A DNA stretch of 64,000 nt. Origin: Litsea cubeba. Its lineage: Eukaryota > Streptophyta > Magnoliopsida > Laurales > Lauraceae. Below the pieces are notes generated by a model that worked only from the letters and a program-made list of their open reading frames with translations, made no database searches and was not told the DNA's origin. The translations under genes and the position numbers were made by a program. The stretch is taken from NCBI GenBank assembly GCA_012931725.1, contig CM022949.1, forward strand, positions 58,744,230-58,808,229. Direction: 5' to 3'. This document shows positions 10,930 through 23,789 of this stretch, one piece after another (position 1 is the stretch's first letter; every line of letters begins with the position of its first letter).

Positions 10930-11857
10930 TGAAGGTTCTAGTTTGATCTCTAGATTGATCAACTCAACAGCTCAAAATGTGCAAAATAATATGATATGCA
11001 ACGGAAATAAAATCAGAAAAGCACACACCACAAGGGACACCAAATATAACGTAGAAAACCCTAACAAGGTGAAAAATTACAAATCCGAACTAGATCAACA
11101 ATCAAGCACTATGAATCTCGCAATTACAAGACACTTACAGATCCCTCCCTAGATAATCACTACCTAAGGACTGCAGTTACCTCTTATGCAGCTTCACGCC
11201 TCAACGATTTCACTTTGTTGATTACAACAGATTCAACACCGCTTGACTCCTCAGATCTTTTACGAAAGAAGATGATCTTCTACAAGAGAAGTAGAAGAAG
11301 CAGCTCTCTCGATCAGCTCTGCAGCACAAGTCTTCAATAACGTCTTTAGAGAAGAATTCTCTCAATTATAATCTCTAACTCAGAACTTTGATAGGTGTGT
11401 TATCTCTTTAGGGCAGCCATAGAGTCCTTTAAATAGGCTTACTGACGATCTTAAAGTTGCCTAACTTGATTAGGACTAAAACAAGCAGTTTGAGCAAAAT
11501 TAGAAATAGAAAATCTAATTATCATCGGACTTTTCGAGTCGCCTGCTCGAGCAGAGGAAGAGCTCGATCGAGCGAACAAGGTTCTGTCTGGCGACAGGCT
11601 GCTTACTGACTACATCCGCTCGAGCGGGAGAAGTGGGCGCTCGAGCGGGCCCTTATTCTAGTTCTGGAAATTCAGTAAAACTTCTAATTCTTCTAGAGTT
11701 TCTTTCTTCTATTTCTTCCAAATTTTCTTCTTCTAAGCCTTTCAGTCTTCTATCTTCAGAGCAGAATCACACTACTTTTCTAAAAATAAAAATTACAACT
11801 CAATGGACCCAGTGTTTTGTCCAACTCATGAATTAGCCAATACTTAAAAAACCTAAT
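10930..11857 (-). repeat. Copia-2 3' LTR
   Basis: Direct repeat of 14132-15022, starting TGAAGGTTCTAG on the plus strand. It contains a palindrome cluster at 11540-11660 (CTGCTCGAGCAG, GCTCGATCGAGC, CCGCTCGAGCGG, CGCTCGAGCG). The end near 11857 was chosen by analogy with the copia-3 LTR, where the PPT-like GTCCCCCTTTGG follows. Confidence 0.85.
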
Positions 11858-12218
11858 AATGTCCCCCTTTGGCAATCCATGGACAAAACTCCCTAAGACA
11901 ATACAAATTGATCTACCCAAAACAAAACCCAAAATACATTGAATTAAAAAAAAAAATGGCAATAAGCTCATGTAGATCTGCATTGTCAATCTACACATGT
12001 AGATCTGCATTGTCTCTGGCTTCCTCTAAATTTCTTATTCTCCATCTTGATCTCATCTTCAAATTCTCCCCCTTTTGTCCATAATTGACAAAGCCAATGT
12101 TATCAACATGCAGCATACTTGTCAATTCGGATCAATATATCCCCCTCAATTACAACTCCCCTTCAATTGTATCTTCGTAGCAGCGCTAGGAGTGGGAGCT
12201 TGATCTTCTTGATCATGG
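11858..12218 (-). other. Copia-2 3' non-coding region with several PPT-like motifs
   Basis: No coding signal. On the minus strand there is a series of A/G tracts, seen on the plus strand as GTCCCCCTTTGG (11861), CTCCCCCTTTTG (12066), ATCCCCCTCAAT (12140) and CTCCCCTTCAAT (12165). Two copies of a short repeat (TGTAGATCTGCATTGTC, 11971 and 11998) are also present. Confidence 0.65.
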
Positions 12219-14073
12219 CTATTTGTATGTAGCCACCCACACTTGTGTAGTTTGGTCCTTCAACATAGTGTGAGCAACTTCCTTAGGCAAATCAAATCTT
12301 TTTACCCAAATTGCAGTCATCTTGGGTGGAGAGAAATTATTCCGCCATTGCTTAGTCTTTGGTAGACTTTGTAGCTTTTTGCAATGGGGACGAATGTGTC
12401 CTTTTATTCCACAATGATGACAAGTGGATGTGTGTGCAGTGCATGACACATTCTTTTTCTTAGAACTACTCAACACATTATTTGGATCTGTAGTATGTAG
12501 AGTAGTGTATGCAACACTTGAAACAAAGAAAATTTTACCTTTAGTATTCGAAGTGAATGCACCATGATTATAATCGAGACCGCTTCTATCAAAATGAGAC
12601 TTCTGACTACACAAGATGTCTTTTAGAACTTTTGAACCCGTATTCATCTTGTTTAGAGAAGCTTGCTTAACCTCTAGTTCAAACAAAGTGATCTTCGGTC
12701 TGCCTTTCAAGTCTTCGTTTTCGGTTTTTATAATCTGCAACTCTTTTTTCAGATTCTCTATCTCTTGTTCAACCTTCTTGGTTTTCTGACTTTCAATAGT
12801 TAAATTTGCAGCCATGGAGTTTTTTCTGACTTTCCAAGGGATGAACCATTTTCACTTGGTTGCACTCTCTCTTCAGTGTAGAATTTTCTTCTTGAACAAC
12901 TTTAAATTTGATTGTGACCTTGTTGCCATACTTGGTCATCCTTACACAATTTGTAAATGCAGAATGATATTTTCTCTCCCGATCCTTCTCTTGATCTGAC
13001 ATCTCATCATCATCATTATCTTCTTCAGAACCATTATCAGAAATAGATTTAACCATGAATGCCATAAACTTGTCATTAACAGTTTCAGATGGATCAGCCT
13101 CGGGTTCTTTTTCTTCTGCTTTCTCTTCTTCAGAAGATTCATCATCCCATGTTGTGTTGAAAGCCTTTTTCTCGTTGGCACACTCATTAGCATAGTGACT
13201 ATAACCTTGACACTCAAAACACTTTGTCCTTTTAGTAGAATCATTTTTTTCATATTTAGAATTCTTTCACTTGGTTTGTTTTGACTTCATGTATTTCTTG
13301 AAGCACTTCATTAACTAAGCCATATCATCTTCAGCCTCTGAATCAGAATTAAACTCAATTTTCTTTTCAGGTTTCTTTTCTTATTCTGTAATGGCTTTCA
13401 AAGCAATACCTTTCTCTTTAGATTTTCCCTTATTCAAACGGTTAGCTTCAAAAGTCCGAAGATTTCCCATTAGCTGATTGACCTTGAGGGTGTCTAGATT
13501 CTTATTTTCTTCAATTGCATTAACTTTAGAATCAAACCTCGAAGGTAGAGACCTCAAAATTTTCTTGACAATCTTGTTTTCAGGTATTTCCTCACCCAAA
13601 TTAAAAACAGAATTGACAATATCGTTCAGCTTAGCATAGAATTGATCAAAGGTCTCGTCTTCTTCCATCACATTGGTTTCAAATTCCTTAATCAGCCTTT
13701 GCAATTTAGATTGCTTTACCGTATCTATACCCTCATAAACTGTCTGTAAGACATTCCCTGCTTCTTTTGCACTTTTGTGTGCGGAAATCATACGAAACTT
13801 TTCAGCAGACACTCCATTGTATATACCATTCATCGCCTTATTATTACAATTGGAGGCATGCTTGTTATCCTTCGTCCATTGGGCTTTTGGTTTAGGAACA
13901 ATTTGCCCATCAGGCACAACTGTTGGTTTGGAGTAACCCACCTCAACAATATCCCAGACATCATCATCAATGGACTTAAGGAACCCAATCATCCTTTGCT
14001 TCCAATATGCATAATTAGTTCCATCAAGCAAATGAGGCTTTGAAGTTGATGTATCTTCTCGATTTAGCACCAT
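12219..14073 (-). pseudogene. Copia-2 gag, broken
   Basis: Starts at 14073 (MVLNREDTSTSKPHLLDG) and runs 230 codons through the UBN2-type capsid region (YAYWKQRM, FDQFYAKLNDIVNS, ILRSLPSRF) to TAA at 13381. The same frame continues after further stops to an acidic segment with a CCHC knuckle (CFECQGYSHYANEC, about 13190-13230) and on to 12793. It then shifts frame near 12800 into a coiled-coil segment (VEQEIENLKKELQIIKTENE) and a second knuckle CHHCGIKGHIRPHC (about 12381-12422), ending at 12219. The product would be a structural RNA-packaging protein. The two-knuckle gag with an intervening coiled coil is also seen in copia-3. Confidence 0.85.
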
Positions 14074-14117
14074 TATAGAAATCTCTTCAGATCAAATACA
14101 GTAAATTTGTGCAACCC

Positions 14118-14129
14118 GCTCTGATACCA
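14118..14129 (-). promoter_or_regulatory. Copia-2 primer binding site (tRNA-iMet)
   Basis: Plus-strand GCTCTGATACCA, the reverse complement of TGGTATCAGAGC, two bases from the LTR edge. Confidence 0.9.
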
Positions 14130-14131
14130 CT

Positions 14132-15022
14132 TGAAAGTTCTAGTTTGATCTCTAGATTGATCAACTCAACAGCTCAAAATGTGCAAAATAATATGATATG
14201 CAACGGAAATAAAATCAGAAAATCACACACCACAAGGGACACCAAATATAACGTAGAAAACCCTAATAAGGTGAAAAATCACGAATCCGAACTAGATCAA
14301 CAATCAAGCACTATGAATCTCGCAATTACAAGACACTTACAGATCCCTCCCTAGATAATCACTACCTAAGGACTGCAGTTACCTCTTATGCAGCTTCACG
14401 CCTCAACGATTTCACTTCGTTGATTGCAACAGATTCAACACCGCTTGACTCCTCAGATCTTTTACGAAAGAAGATGATCTTCTACAAGAGAAGTAGAAGA
14501 AGCAGCTCTCTCGATCAACTCTGCAGCACAAGTCTTCAATAACGTCTTTAGAGAAGAATTCTCTCAATTATAATCTCTAACTCAGAACTTTGATAGGTGT
14601 GTTATCTCTTTAGGGCAGCCATAGAGTCCTTTAAATAGGCTTAGGGACGATCTTAAAGTTGCCTAACTTGATTAGGACTAAAACAAGCAGTTTGAGCAAA
14701 ATTAGAAATAGAAAATCTAATTATCGTCGGACTTTTTCGCGTCGCCTGCTCGAGCAGAGGAAGAGCTCGATCGAGCGAACAAGGTTCCGTCTGGCGACTG
14801 GCTGCTTACTGACTACATCCGCTCGAGCGGGAGAAGTGGGCGCTCGAGCAGGCCCTTATTCTGGTTCTGGGAATTCAACAAAACTTCTAATTCTTCCAGA
14901 GTTTCTTTCTTCTATTTCTTCCAAATTTTCTTCTTCTAAGCCTTCCAGTCTTCTATCATCATAGCAGAATCACAATCATTTTCTAAATATAAAAATTACA
15001 ACTCAATAGACCTAGAGTTTTG
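14132..15022 (-). repeat. Copia-2 5' LTR, outer end lost
   Basis: Matches 10930-11820 closely, including the palindrome cluster (14743-14860). Similarity stops after GAGTTTTGT at 15022, about 35 bp before the expected outer terminus. Confidence 0.85.
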
Positions 15023-18000
15023 TTGGTGTGATAGGGCTCATGTGAGCCCAACACGAATGATCATTAGAGCCTCAACAACTCCTCAACCAATCAAGGCCCC
15101 CATTCTAAGAAATCTAAGAAGATGCTACGGCATTTGGCTTGTTGCCAGAGAATCGTTTCAGCGGGCTTGATAAAATCCAACTGTTGGATTATTATAAAAG
15201 GAGAAGCACATCACCAAGGATTCATAATAAAAACTCAAGATGGTGAAACACAACATAGGAAAGCTTTCAAGCCAGAGATCACCAGCCTTACGGACACTCT
15301 CTTAGAAAATCCACACCTTAAGAACTGATTTTTCAAGTGCCTACTAATTTATTCATGTTCGGAATTTTAAAAAGATGGTCCCACTGCAATTATTTCAACA
15401 AAAGGGAATATAAAATATTCATGCGCATCCATCTCTCACCATATAATGATAAGGGACAACAAAGAGGGGTTGACTTTATGATACATCCGAACCATCTACA
15501 CACATGGGACCCCCTTAAAAGTTCACTAGATCCATCAAGTTTTCACCTATCCAGATGGAGTGGACTATTGTATCAAAAGTAATAAAAATAAAAAATTATT
15601 TAATATAAAGTGGTTAAATTTATGGGCAACGGATGAAGGGGTTATAAGCATGGGATTGACCCCAAATTTGATATATGGGCCCATCAAAGATGTCTTTTTC
15701 CATCTCCCACAAGTCCCATGATTAGTGGGGCTCTAGGTGGGCCCCATTAAGTTTGGGTTTTAGAGCTAATAGGTTCATGCTAATTTAATGTTCCAGTTGT
15801 AACATACAATCATGAATAGAAACCCAACACTATCCAGAATGTGGTGTATCTGAGGATGTGAAAAGGTGAAAACCCAAAAGGCTAAGGGAACTAAAAAAAA
15901 AAGGGGGGTACCTCGCAGCGCAGGACTCGCATGTGAATTAGCTGCCCTGGTCTAGAAATCATGGCCTAAATTCTCATTTGTTGTTAAGGCTAAGCTTCCA
16001 ACAGGTACATTGTTGAACATCATCAAACACTCATTTCATCAAACACATGTCAAGCACCTGTTTCGTCGCCACATCTGATCATTAACTCTGCTCCTGCACA
16101 CTATCCCCCACCTATCAATATATGCATCATGACCGCTTTGCAGTCGCTCAAGCAGCTCAACAGAGTTCTCGGTCTCATCTAAAGCACCTTCAAAACGATT
16201 CTTTGATTTCCTAATCATTGGCATTCTGCCTCTCCAACGACTATTGCCAAACCGCATGGAGGAAAGTAACAGGACCATTCAGTGGAATTCCAGATCACCA
16301 AAGTATGGTCTCTCGGTCTATTGGAACAAGCCCACAAACTTTAGCATTCCCTTAAATTGGTCAACCCACTTTAGGCCTAACAAGCCCAACATCACCTATA
16401 AACATGCGGATTTGATCGATCTATGTGGTCTAAACCCATTAAAAACAAATCTATGAATTAGTAAATAATGGAAAAATACTTTGAAGTGGCATCTAATCCA
16501 TAAACAACAACAATAACAGGGTGCCATCATTTCATCTAAAGACTGCAGTGTCCGTCCACCTTTGGATCAACAAAAAAGGAGTATGTAATAGACTTCCATG
16601 AAGCACTAGATAATAGTGGATCATATAACACGACATTCTATCCCGAAAAGGAAGCTAGCTGAGGCCTATTTGGCGTAGATGGAGCATCCGAAGAGGGCAC
16701 ACAAGGTCACTTTTGATTGGAAACTTGGGCCGAAACAGTCAAAAGTTTCTGTTTAAATATGAATTTCAGGGGCTGTTTGGAGAACAAATAGAAGTACAAT
16801 GGCTGTTTTGCAAAACTCCATAAACTTCCTGAGCAATAGGTTAACTGGGTCAAAACTGACCCAAACTAATAAAGAAGGGCACCAGCAAGTTCGCCCATGA
16901 GTGCACTTCAGGGTCATGGAGTTTGTTAAGTAGTTAATTTCGACCTCTAATGTTTAGGTTGTATTGGTCAGCAACTTGAGATTGTATTAAAGTCAACACG
17001 TCCTGAGTTTGAATATGTGCATGGTGGAAAAAAAAAAGCCCCATGCTGTGCTGAGTGTTAAAAATGCTTGTCATGTGTGGGCGGATGTGCTCCGGGCAAA
17101 AAGGCCTCATGTCACGTTGAACATCTCATACGGACGCATGCTTCGAGTCTGGGTGGTGCCCTGCCCGAGGGAGGGTGTTAAGTAGTTAATTTGCCGCACC
17201 TTTAACACCTACGCTTTTTGGGTGTATTGGTTAGCAACTTAAGAGAGTTGAATTTGAGAAAGGGTAGGCCATGTGGCCCCCACACCATATCTGTGGTAAA
17301 TTGCCAGACATGGCCAAATTCTGGAAAAATTCATATACCTTTATTTTTCTTAGCAATATCTTATTGTTTTTAATTAGAAACTTTAATTAAGATAAATAAC
17401 TGTGAAAGGAACCTCTATTATGGTAGGAGTTCTAGGGTTTTAGAGATATTTTGAACATTATATATACTATGATAGTGTCGACTGTAAAGAGAAGTTATGA
17501 TATTGTTATTAGATAGATAGTTCTAAAAAAAAGAGCAAAACTGCTCTGTTTACTATTTTCTACCCTCTCCCATGGTCGTGTGTGCCATTGGTGATTGAGG
17601 AAGGTTTCAAGGTCAAGTTTTTGGGTTTTTTGCATTGTTCCCTACTTAAATCCTGATTTTGGAATTTCTATTAACTGTCTACGACATCTCTATTTGTTGG
17701 ATTTTGCTGGATTGGATTTATTTGTGTCCTAGACAGTCCAATTGGGTCAAATCATGACTGTCAATTATTCCGAAAATTTGTTTACAAAAGGGTTTCCATC
17801 GAAGGAGGAAATTACAAGCACTACTAACTATTCCACATTAATTTTGAGCCCATGTACAAATGGAAATCTGAAATGTTTCACCAAAATTTTGAATCGACTA
17901 AAATATTTCAGTTTGGAGCCATACCAAACAAGCTCCAAAACAATATTGACAACTAGGGTTCAAAATGAAAGAAGTGACTCAGAGAAGTTCAAGTTTGATT

Positions 18001-18815
18001 ATTGCTACATACTACTGAGATTTTAGAAGCGCCTTAGGTCAAGGGGGTGTGAGGCATCTACCTTTCAGTGAGATACAAGGATGAAGGTATTACTCAGGGC
18101 AGCTTGACAGAATCCTAGCCAAAGCAGAGATTGATGGATTAAACGTTTGGTATTCCGAGTTGATTGGTCTTGTGGATCTTGTGACCTTCTTTATCCATTT
18201 ACATAGCCGTCAAACCATATTAAATTTTACTGTGTGTGCTTGTTTATTTGTTGTTGCATTGTGACTGCGATTGATCATAGGTTTTGCTTTGAACAACACA
18301 CGGTAATGATTCACAATTAGGAAAAAAACACATAAGCATGTTTATGAAATGTTTCCTTATTTTAAAATAAAGAACCTATTATGGGAACATGGATGCATGC
18401 CATGGGAGAAGGTAAGGTGGTTAGAGCTAGATGTTAATTATGAGTAGACCAAAATAATCCCAACCAGTTCATCATAACCCTTCATTTTTTTTTACCGTAG
18501 ATAGACTTTGATTTTTAAATCCAATATTTTTTAATAGTTTGATCATTTTCAAATTAGGATGAGTGCCAATACGTGGAGGAATGAGTGCTTGTAAGGATAT
18601 GGATTCATCTTAGGTGAGATGTATGAAAAGTTCCCTTTATCTTGAACTCTAATATATCGATATAGAATATTATTATGTACACTGCTTTTCTGATGTGAAT
18701 TGGAATCAAAATTATAAACTGCAAACCCTTATGTAGAGCGCAACACATGCATGACAAGTAGAGATGTCCATAGTAAAGTTCAGTTGTGTTGAGCACTGGG
18801 TAAAGTGTACAGGCT
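15023..18815. other. Non-coding repeat-rich stretch between copia-2 and the LINE
   Basis: No gene supported. It contains a GGGCTCATGTGAGCCC palindrome at 15034-15049. A minus-strand frame at 16039-16278 has a plausible composition (KSKNRFEGALDETENSVELL) that I do not recognise. Sequence at 17340-17540 has TATA and leader features typical of an LTR. Confidence 0.45.
16924..17240. repeat. Pair of direct repeats about 250 bp apart (possible TRIM-like unit)
   Basis: TGTTAAGTAGTTAATTT recurs at about 16926 and 17177, followed in both copies by TTGGT(C/T)AGCAACTT(G/A)AG. The second copy is preceded by the purine tract GAGGGAGGG, as a PPT would precede an LTR. The repeats then diverge, so the identification is weak. 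Confidence 0.35.
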
Positions 18816-18865
18816 AAATCCGAGCTCAAGCTTGATTTTAGGGAAAGAAAAAAGAGAAAACAACA

Positions 18866-19700
18866 ATGCCACCAGACTTTCCAGACCTTGCTTGGTTTCC
18901 CTCACCATCAAAGGTCACTTTATCTTCCGTTTTAACTCCCCAGAAGATAAAGCCTATATCCTTGGCCTCTCCCCTCTATCCTTAGACAGGAAGAAAATCT
19001 TCTTCCAACCCTGGTCCCCTGGACAGGATGAATCAGTCTGGCCCTCCTTCTCCCCTGTATGGGTGAGATTTTCAGGGCTACCTTACCACTGCTGGAGCCA
19101 ACACATCATCTTCTCCTTAGCCAACTCCATTGGCCAACCAATCAAGCTAGATGCAATTACCTCATCTCAAAGAATTCTAACCTTTGCTAGGGTCCAGGTC
19201 AATATTGACCTCTCCAAACCTAAACCCCAAACCATCCTAGTAGACTTGCAGGGTGAAGGTGAATTGGAAATTGCAGTTTCCTATGAACACTGTCCTTGCC
19301 CTCTATGCTTTCAATCAGGCCACTCCTCTCAGAATTGCCATCTAGCTCCTCAGCCCAGCAACCACTCCCTTGACTCTGATACCACATTCCCCTCCCCTTC
19401 GGTTCCAGCTCCTATTTCACTCTCCTCACAGGCCCCTCCCACTCTATCCCTTAACCCAATCCAGCCCCTGCCTCATCCTCCCATCATCCCTTCGGTTTTG
19501 TCTCAGTTTCCTCCTCCTATCTCAACCAGCCTTCCTTTGGCTCCCCAACCACCATTGCTCCAACCTCCCTCTCTCCATCTACCTCTGCAATCAACCCTCC
19601 TACCCCCTCTTCAGCTATCACCACCTATACTACCCGCACCTCCTCTTCTCCTCCCCCTTTTCAATCCCTCCATCACACCAAATCCTCAAAGTTTTTAGCC
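18866..19700 (+). pseudogene. LINE ORF1 (DUF4283 and CCHC knuckle), frameshifted
   Basis: The ATG at 18866 (MPPDFPDLAW) is out of frame with the long ORF1 frame that follows. That frame encodes a DUF4283-like segment (GHFIFRFNSPEDKAYILGL...FFQPWSPG) and the knuckle CPLCFQSGHSSQNC (about 19293-19335), then a Pro/Ser-rich region. The reading then passes to the frame that runs into ORF2. The product would bind LINE RNA in the ribonucleoprotein. The normal DUF4283 start (about 50-60 residues) is missing or degraded. Confidence 0.8.
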
Positions 19701-22700
19701 AGTTCTCCTAGTAAGGCTCTCACTAAGGCTAACACTCACACCCAATCCTCTTCCAAGCCTTCCCTGACCAAACCCTCCTTCAAAGACCTACCCTATGAAG
19801 TAGTCTCTGTAATCCTAGAAAAACCCTCATCTCCAACCATTGACATATCCAATCCCTTTGACATCTTTGATAAATGTTCCCTCACAGATCCTACTTCTAA
19901 CCCAAACCTCTTTGGTCGCAATCTTCAGCCTCTCTCTGAGGATGCCTCCCCCCTTTCCCCCCCACTAGGCTTTGATCATCCTTTAGACACCTCTCCCCCT
20001 CCGGCCAACCCTCCTTTACCCCCTCCAGCCGAACTCCCTCAGGTTAAGACTCTTAGGACTACTCCTGCAGACCCTTCCAAGTATCACTCCAAAGGCAAAG
20101 GGAAATCCAAATGCCCAGTCTCTGGCCCAATCACCAGGAGGTCTAGAAGTAAGTTCACCTCCCCCCTCCTAACCATGTCTAAGGTCCTTTACTGGAACTG
20201 TAGGGGAATAGCCAACCCCCCTACCATTAGAGCTTTGGCTAACCTGATCCGCTTCCATCTCCCTGACTTAATCTTCATCTCTGAACCAATGTCAACCTTT
20301 TCCTCCACCAATTCCCTTGGCCTGTCAAATTTTGGCTTTGACACTTTCCACTCTAATCACCACTCCTTAGATACCCCTAACCTTTGGTGCTTCTCCAAAT
20401 CATCCCATCACCTCCTTACCTCTGTCCTCAATGCTTCATCCCAACACCTAACTATGCTCCTTCAAAACCCAACCTCTGGTCACTCTTCCCTTATCACAGG
20501 AGTCTATGGCTCTACCAATCATACCCTTAGGAAAGACCTTTGGAAAGTCTTAATTGATACCTCCCAAACCTCCCATCCCTGGTGTGTTTTAGGTGACTTT
20601 AACGCCATCCTCTCCCACCATGAGAAGCTAAGTCCCCGCCAAGCTTCCCCCTCCTCTCTCAAAGACTTCCAATCATGGTGTTTCAAGCTGGCCTCTCTGA
20701 CACTCTCTTTTCTGGTAGCAAATTCACTTGGTCCAATAATAGACAAGGCCTCTCCTATGTAGCAGCTAGACTTGACAGAGCTCTAGTGAACTCCCACTGG
20801 TTGGGCTGTTACCCAGATCCTTCGCTTCTTCACCTCCCTAGGCTTTCCTCTGACCACAGTCCTATCTTGCTGACCATTCAAATCTCCCCCTGCCCCTAAA
20901 GCCCCCTTCAAGTTTGAAAATAAATGGCTCCTCCACCATTCATTCCTTGATGTCGTTGCATCCAGTTGGGGTGCTCCCATTGCAGGAAATCCCCAGTTCA
21001 TCCTCGCCCAACAGCTAAAAGCTCTCAAACAGTCTTTGAAAATTTGGAGCCAGGCCACTTATGGCCAAATCCACCAAAACATCCTTGCTGCTGAGGCATG
21101 TGTCTTAAGATGCCAACAGAATTATGACTCCTCTCCTTCGGATTCTCTTAGGAATGACCTTTTGGCAGCGAAGCTTAGTCTCCATGATGCTCTCAAAGCC
21201 CAGGAAATCCATTGGAAACAGAGATCCAGAAACTCTTGGCTCAAGGAGGGAGACTTGAACACTAAATTCTTCCACCAATCTGCAAAAGCCAGGAGCTCCT
21301 TCAACAGAATCAAGTACATTACTGTCAACGGCAACCAGACTGATGACCCCATCATCATCCAAGATCAAGCCGTGGACTTCTTCTCCAACCTCTACAAACC
21401 ACATGATGGTCAGCTTCACCAAGTCCTTTTTCAGACTGATAGCCCCAAGGTATCAGACCTGGAAAACACTACCCTCGTTTCTATCCCTGCAGACTCTGAG
21501 ATTAAAGATGCAGTCTTTGCCCTCAAAAGAAACAGCTCTCCAGGTCCTGATGGCTTCAACGGTGCATTCTACACAGCAGCTTGGGGAATCATAGGCCATT
21601 CAGTTACCTCAGCAGTGCAGTACTTCTTTCACTCCAGGAAAATCCTCAAAGCCTCAAATGCCTTCTTCCTAGCTCTCATCCCAAAATCCAACTCCCCTGC
21701 CACCTTTGCTGACTTCAGACCTATTAGCCTGCTGAACTTCTCTTACAAAATCATATCCAAAATCCTATCTTCCAGACTCACCAAGCTCCTCCCAAAACTG
21801 ATATCCTCCTATCAGGCAGCTTTCATCCCAGGCAGATCAATCCAACACCATTCAGCCTCGACACTTGAGTTATTCCAAAAGCTCAAATCCAAGCTCAGTA
21901 AAGGTTCTCTTTGCCTCAAGCTAGACATTTCCAAAGCTTTTGACAAGCTCAATTGGCAATTCCTATTCTCTGCTCTCAGGTTTTTCAACTTCTCTGAAGC
22001 TTGGATCTCCCTTATGCGAGAATGTATCTGCACTACCAGATGCTCTGTCTTGATCAACCAAACCCCCCATGGTTTTTTCAGCTCCCACTGCGGACTTCGA
22101 CAAGGTGACCCCTTATCACCTTACCTGTTTATCCTTGCAGAGGAAATTCTCAGCCTCCATCTTCACAACCTTCACTCTCAAGGGACCATCCTTCCCCTCT
22201 CCTCAGTTCCCTCCACCCCTTGTCACCTCCTCTATGCGGATGACATTATCATTTTTATGAAAGGTACCACTTCTGGAGTGCTAGCTCTTCAAGACCTGCT
22301 GGAGCTTTACCAAACCTCCTCTGGCCAGCACATGAACCTTCTCAAGAGTCAGCTCTTCATTGGAAAATGCGGGATTCGTAGAAAGTCTAGAATCTGTTCT
22401 ATCCTTGGTCTGCAGGAGAGCCAGGCTCAGCTAAAATATTTGGGATTTCCTATAGTTTTTGGCACTCCGAAGCAAGCCCACTTCCTCCCTTTGCTAGATT
22501 CCTTTCTCGCAAGGCTGTCTGCTTGGAAAGCCAAAACTCTCTCTTTTGCAGGCAGACTGATCCTCATCAAGCACGTGCTCTCCTGTATTCCAATACACAC
22601 AGCCTCCATCCTTCCACTCCCTGTCTCTATCTGTAAAGCTATTGATAGATTGATGAGAAGATTCCTTTGGTCTGGTAATGCCCCCTCCTCTAAGATCAAC

Positions 22701-23789
22701 CATGTCAATTGGTCCCAAGTTACCCTCCCAAAGTCAGAAGGAGGCCTCGGCATCAGAAGGATCAGTGAAGTCAATAACGCAGCTTTCATCAAGTTGGGCT
22801 GGCAGGCTTCCACCATGAACACCATCTGGTCTGCATGGTTCAGGAACCGTTACTTCAAGCACAGCAACATCTGGAACCCTGCAAACACTATTTATGGTTC
22901 CTGCATTTGGAAGAGAGTTCGTCGACTTGCTCATCTTCTCCACCAGGGCAGCGCCTGGGCCTTTGGCAATGGTAAGGACATCAACCTCTGGCATGACACA
23001 TGGTGTGGAGACAGACCTCTTTCTGCTGTCTTTCCCAATCTGCATTTTCCTTTGGATCAAAAGCTTGCCTCCCTCTTCCACTCTGGCTCTTGGCATATCC
23101 CTCTGAATTTGCCAACTCCAGTTCAAGACATGCTCGCCACCGCTACCTCCTACCTTTCTCCCAACCATGCTGCTAAAGACAACCTCTACTGGAAAGAGTC
23201 TACCGATGGCCAGCTATCCCTGAAAACTGCTTGGAATGTAATCAGATCGAGGGGTATCATCCTCAACTGGCCTTCTCTCATTTGGAATGGTATCTCCCTC
23301 CCCAGAGTCAGTTGTTTTGGGTGGCGACTAATGCTAAACAGAACCCCCACTGCTTCGCGTCTTCAGCAAATCGGCTTCTCCTTAGCTTCGAGATGCAGCC
23401 TCTGTCTCAACGGAGAAGACTCACCCAGCCACCTTTTCTTCTCCTGCTCTTTTGCTCAATCTCTCTGGCAATGGCTGCTGGTTTCCTCAAGTGCCTTACA
23501 CCCGCCCTCCTGCTCTGCCTCTTCTATTTGGCATGCTCTTTCTATAGGAAACGACTCAGCTGGGAGGCATTTCATGGCAGCAGTTTTTCTGTCAGTCCTT
23601 CATACTATCTGGAAGGCAAGGAATGCAGCCATTTTTGATGATCATCACCTTTCAATTAATCAGGTTTTAGTTAATCTGCATGATGATCTGGGTCTTTATC
23701 TGAAAAGGATATCAAAACCTTTTGGCAGCCACCAACTCAACTCCCTCTTCAGATTTTTGAGTATACCTGTTAATCACAGATACAGCTGA
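19683..23789 (+). pseudogene. LINE ORF2: endonuclease, reverse transcriptase and zf-RVT
   Basis: The endonuclease starts at ATG 20175 (MSKVLYWNCRGI) and shows the APE motifs ISEP (E), YGSTN, GDFNAIL and SDHSPIL, with frameshifts near 20690 and 20885. RT occupies the open frame 21036-23789, with SSPGPDGFNGAF, FRPISLLNFSYKIISK, FIPGRSI, LKLDISKAFDKLNW, GLRQGDPLSPYLF and the catalytic YADD at 22233-22244. The C-terminal zf-RVT region (WRLMLNRTPTASRL...CSLC) lies near 23320-23470. The frame is open upstream of 20175 to about 19620 without a stop, so the ORF1 tail and ORF2 share one frame. It nicks target DNA and reverse-transcribes from the nick. Confidence 0.92.

Larger units (their letters stand above)
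10930..15022 (-). mobile_element. Copia-2: Sirevirus-like gag-only deletion derivative
   Basis: Minus-strand element. The 3' LTR is 10930-11857, the 5' LTR 14132-15022 (its outer about 35 bp missing), the PBS 14118-14129. A gag lies between them, and no protease, integrase or RT is present. The gag layout (UBN2 domain, CFECQG knuckle, coiled coil, CHHCGIKGHIRPHC knuckle) matches the complete element at 30729-40288. The protein homology stops exactly where the protease begins (QVW, about 12234), so pol was lost by an internal deletion. No TSD could be assigned because the outer end of the 5' LTR is gone. Confidence 0.86.

Noticed and set aside
19370..19711. Independent Pro/Leu-rich ORF
   Set aside because: Alternative frame of the Pro/Ser-rich tail of LINE ORF1.
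21105..23168. Several antisense open frames over the LINE RT
   Set aside because: Shadows of the strong plus-strand RT frame; no domains.
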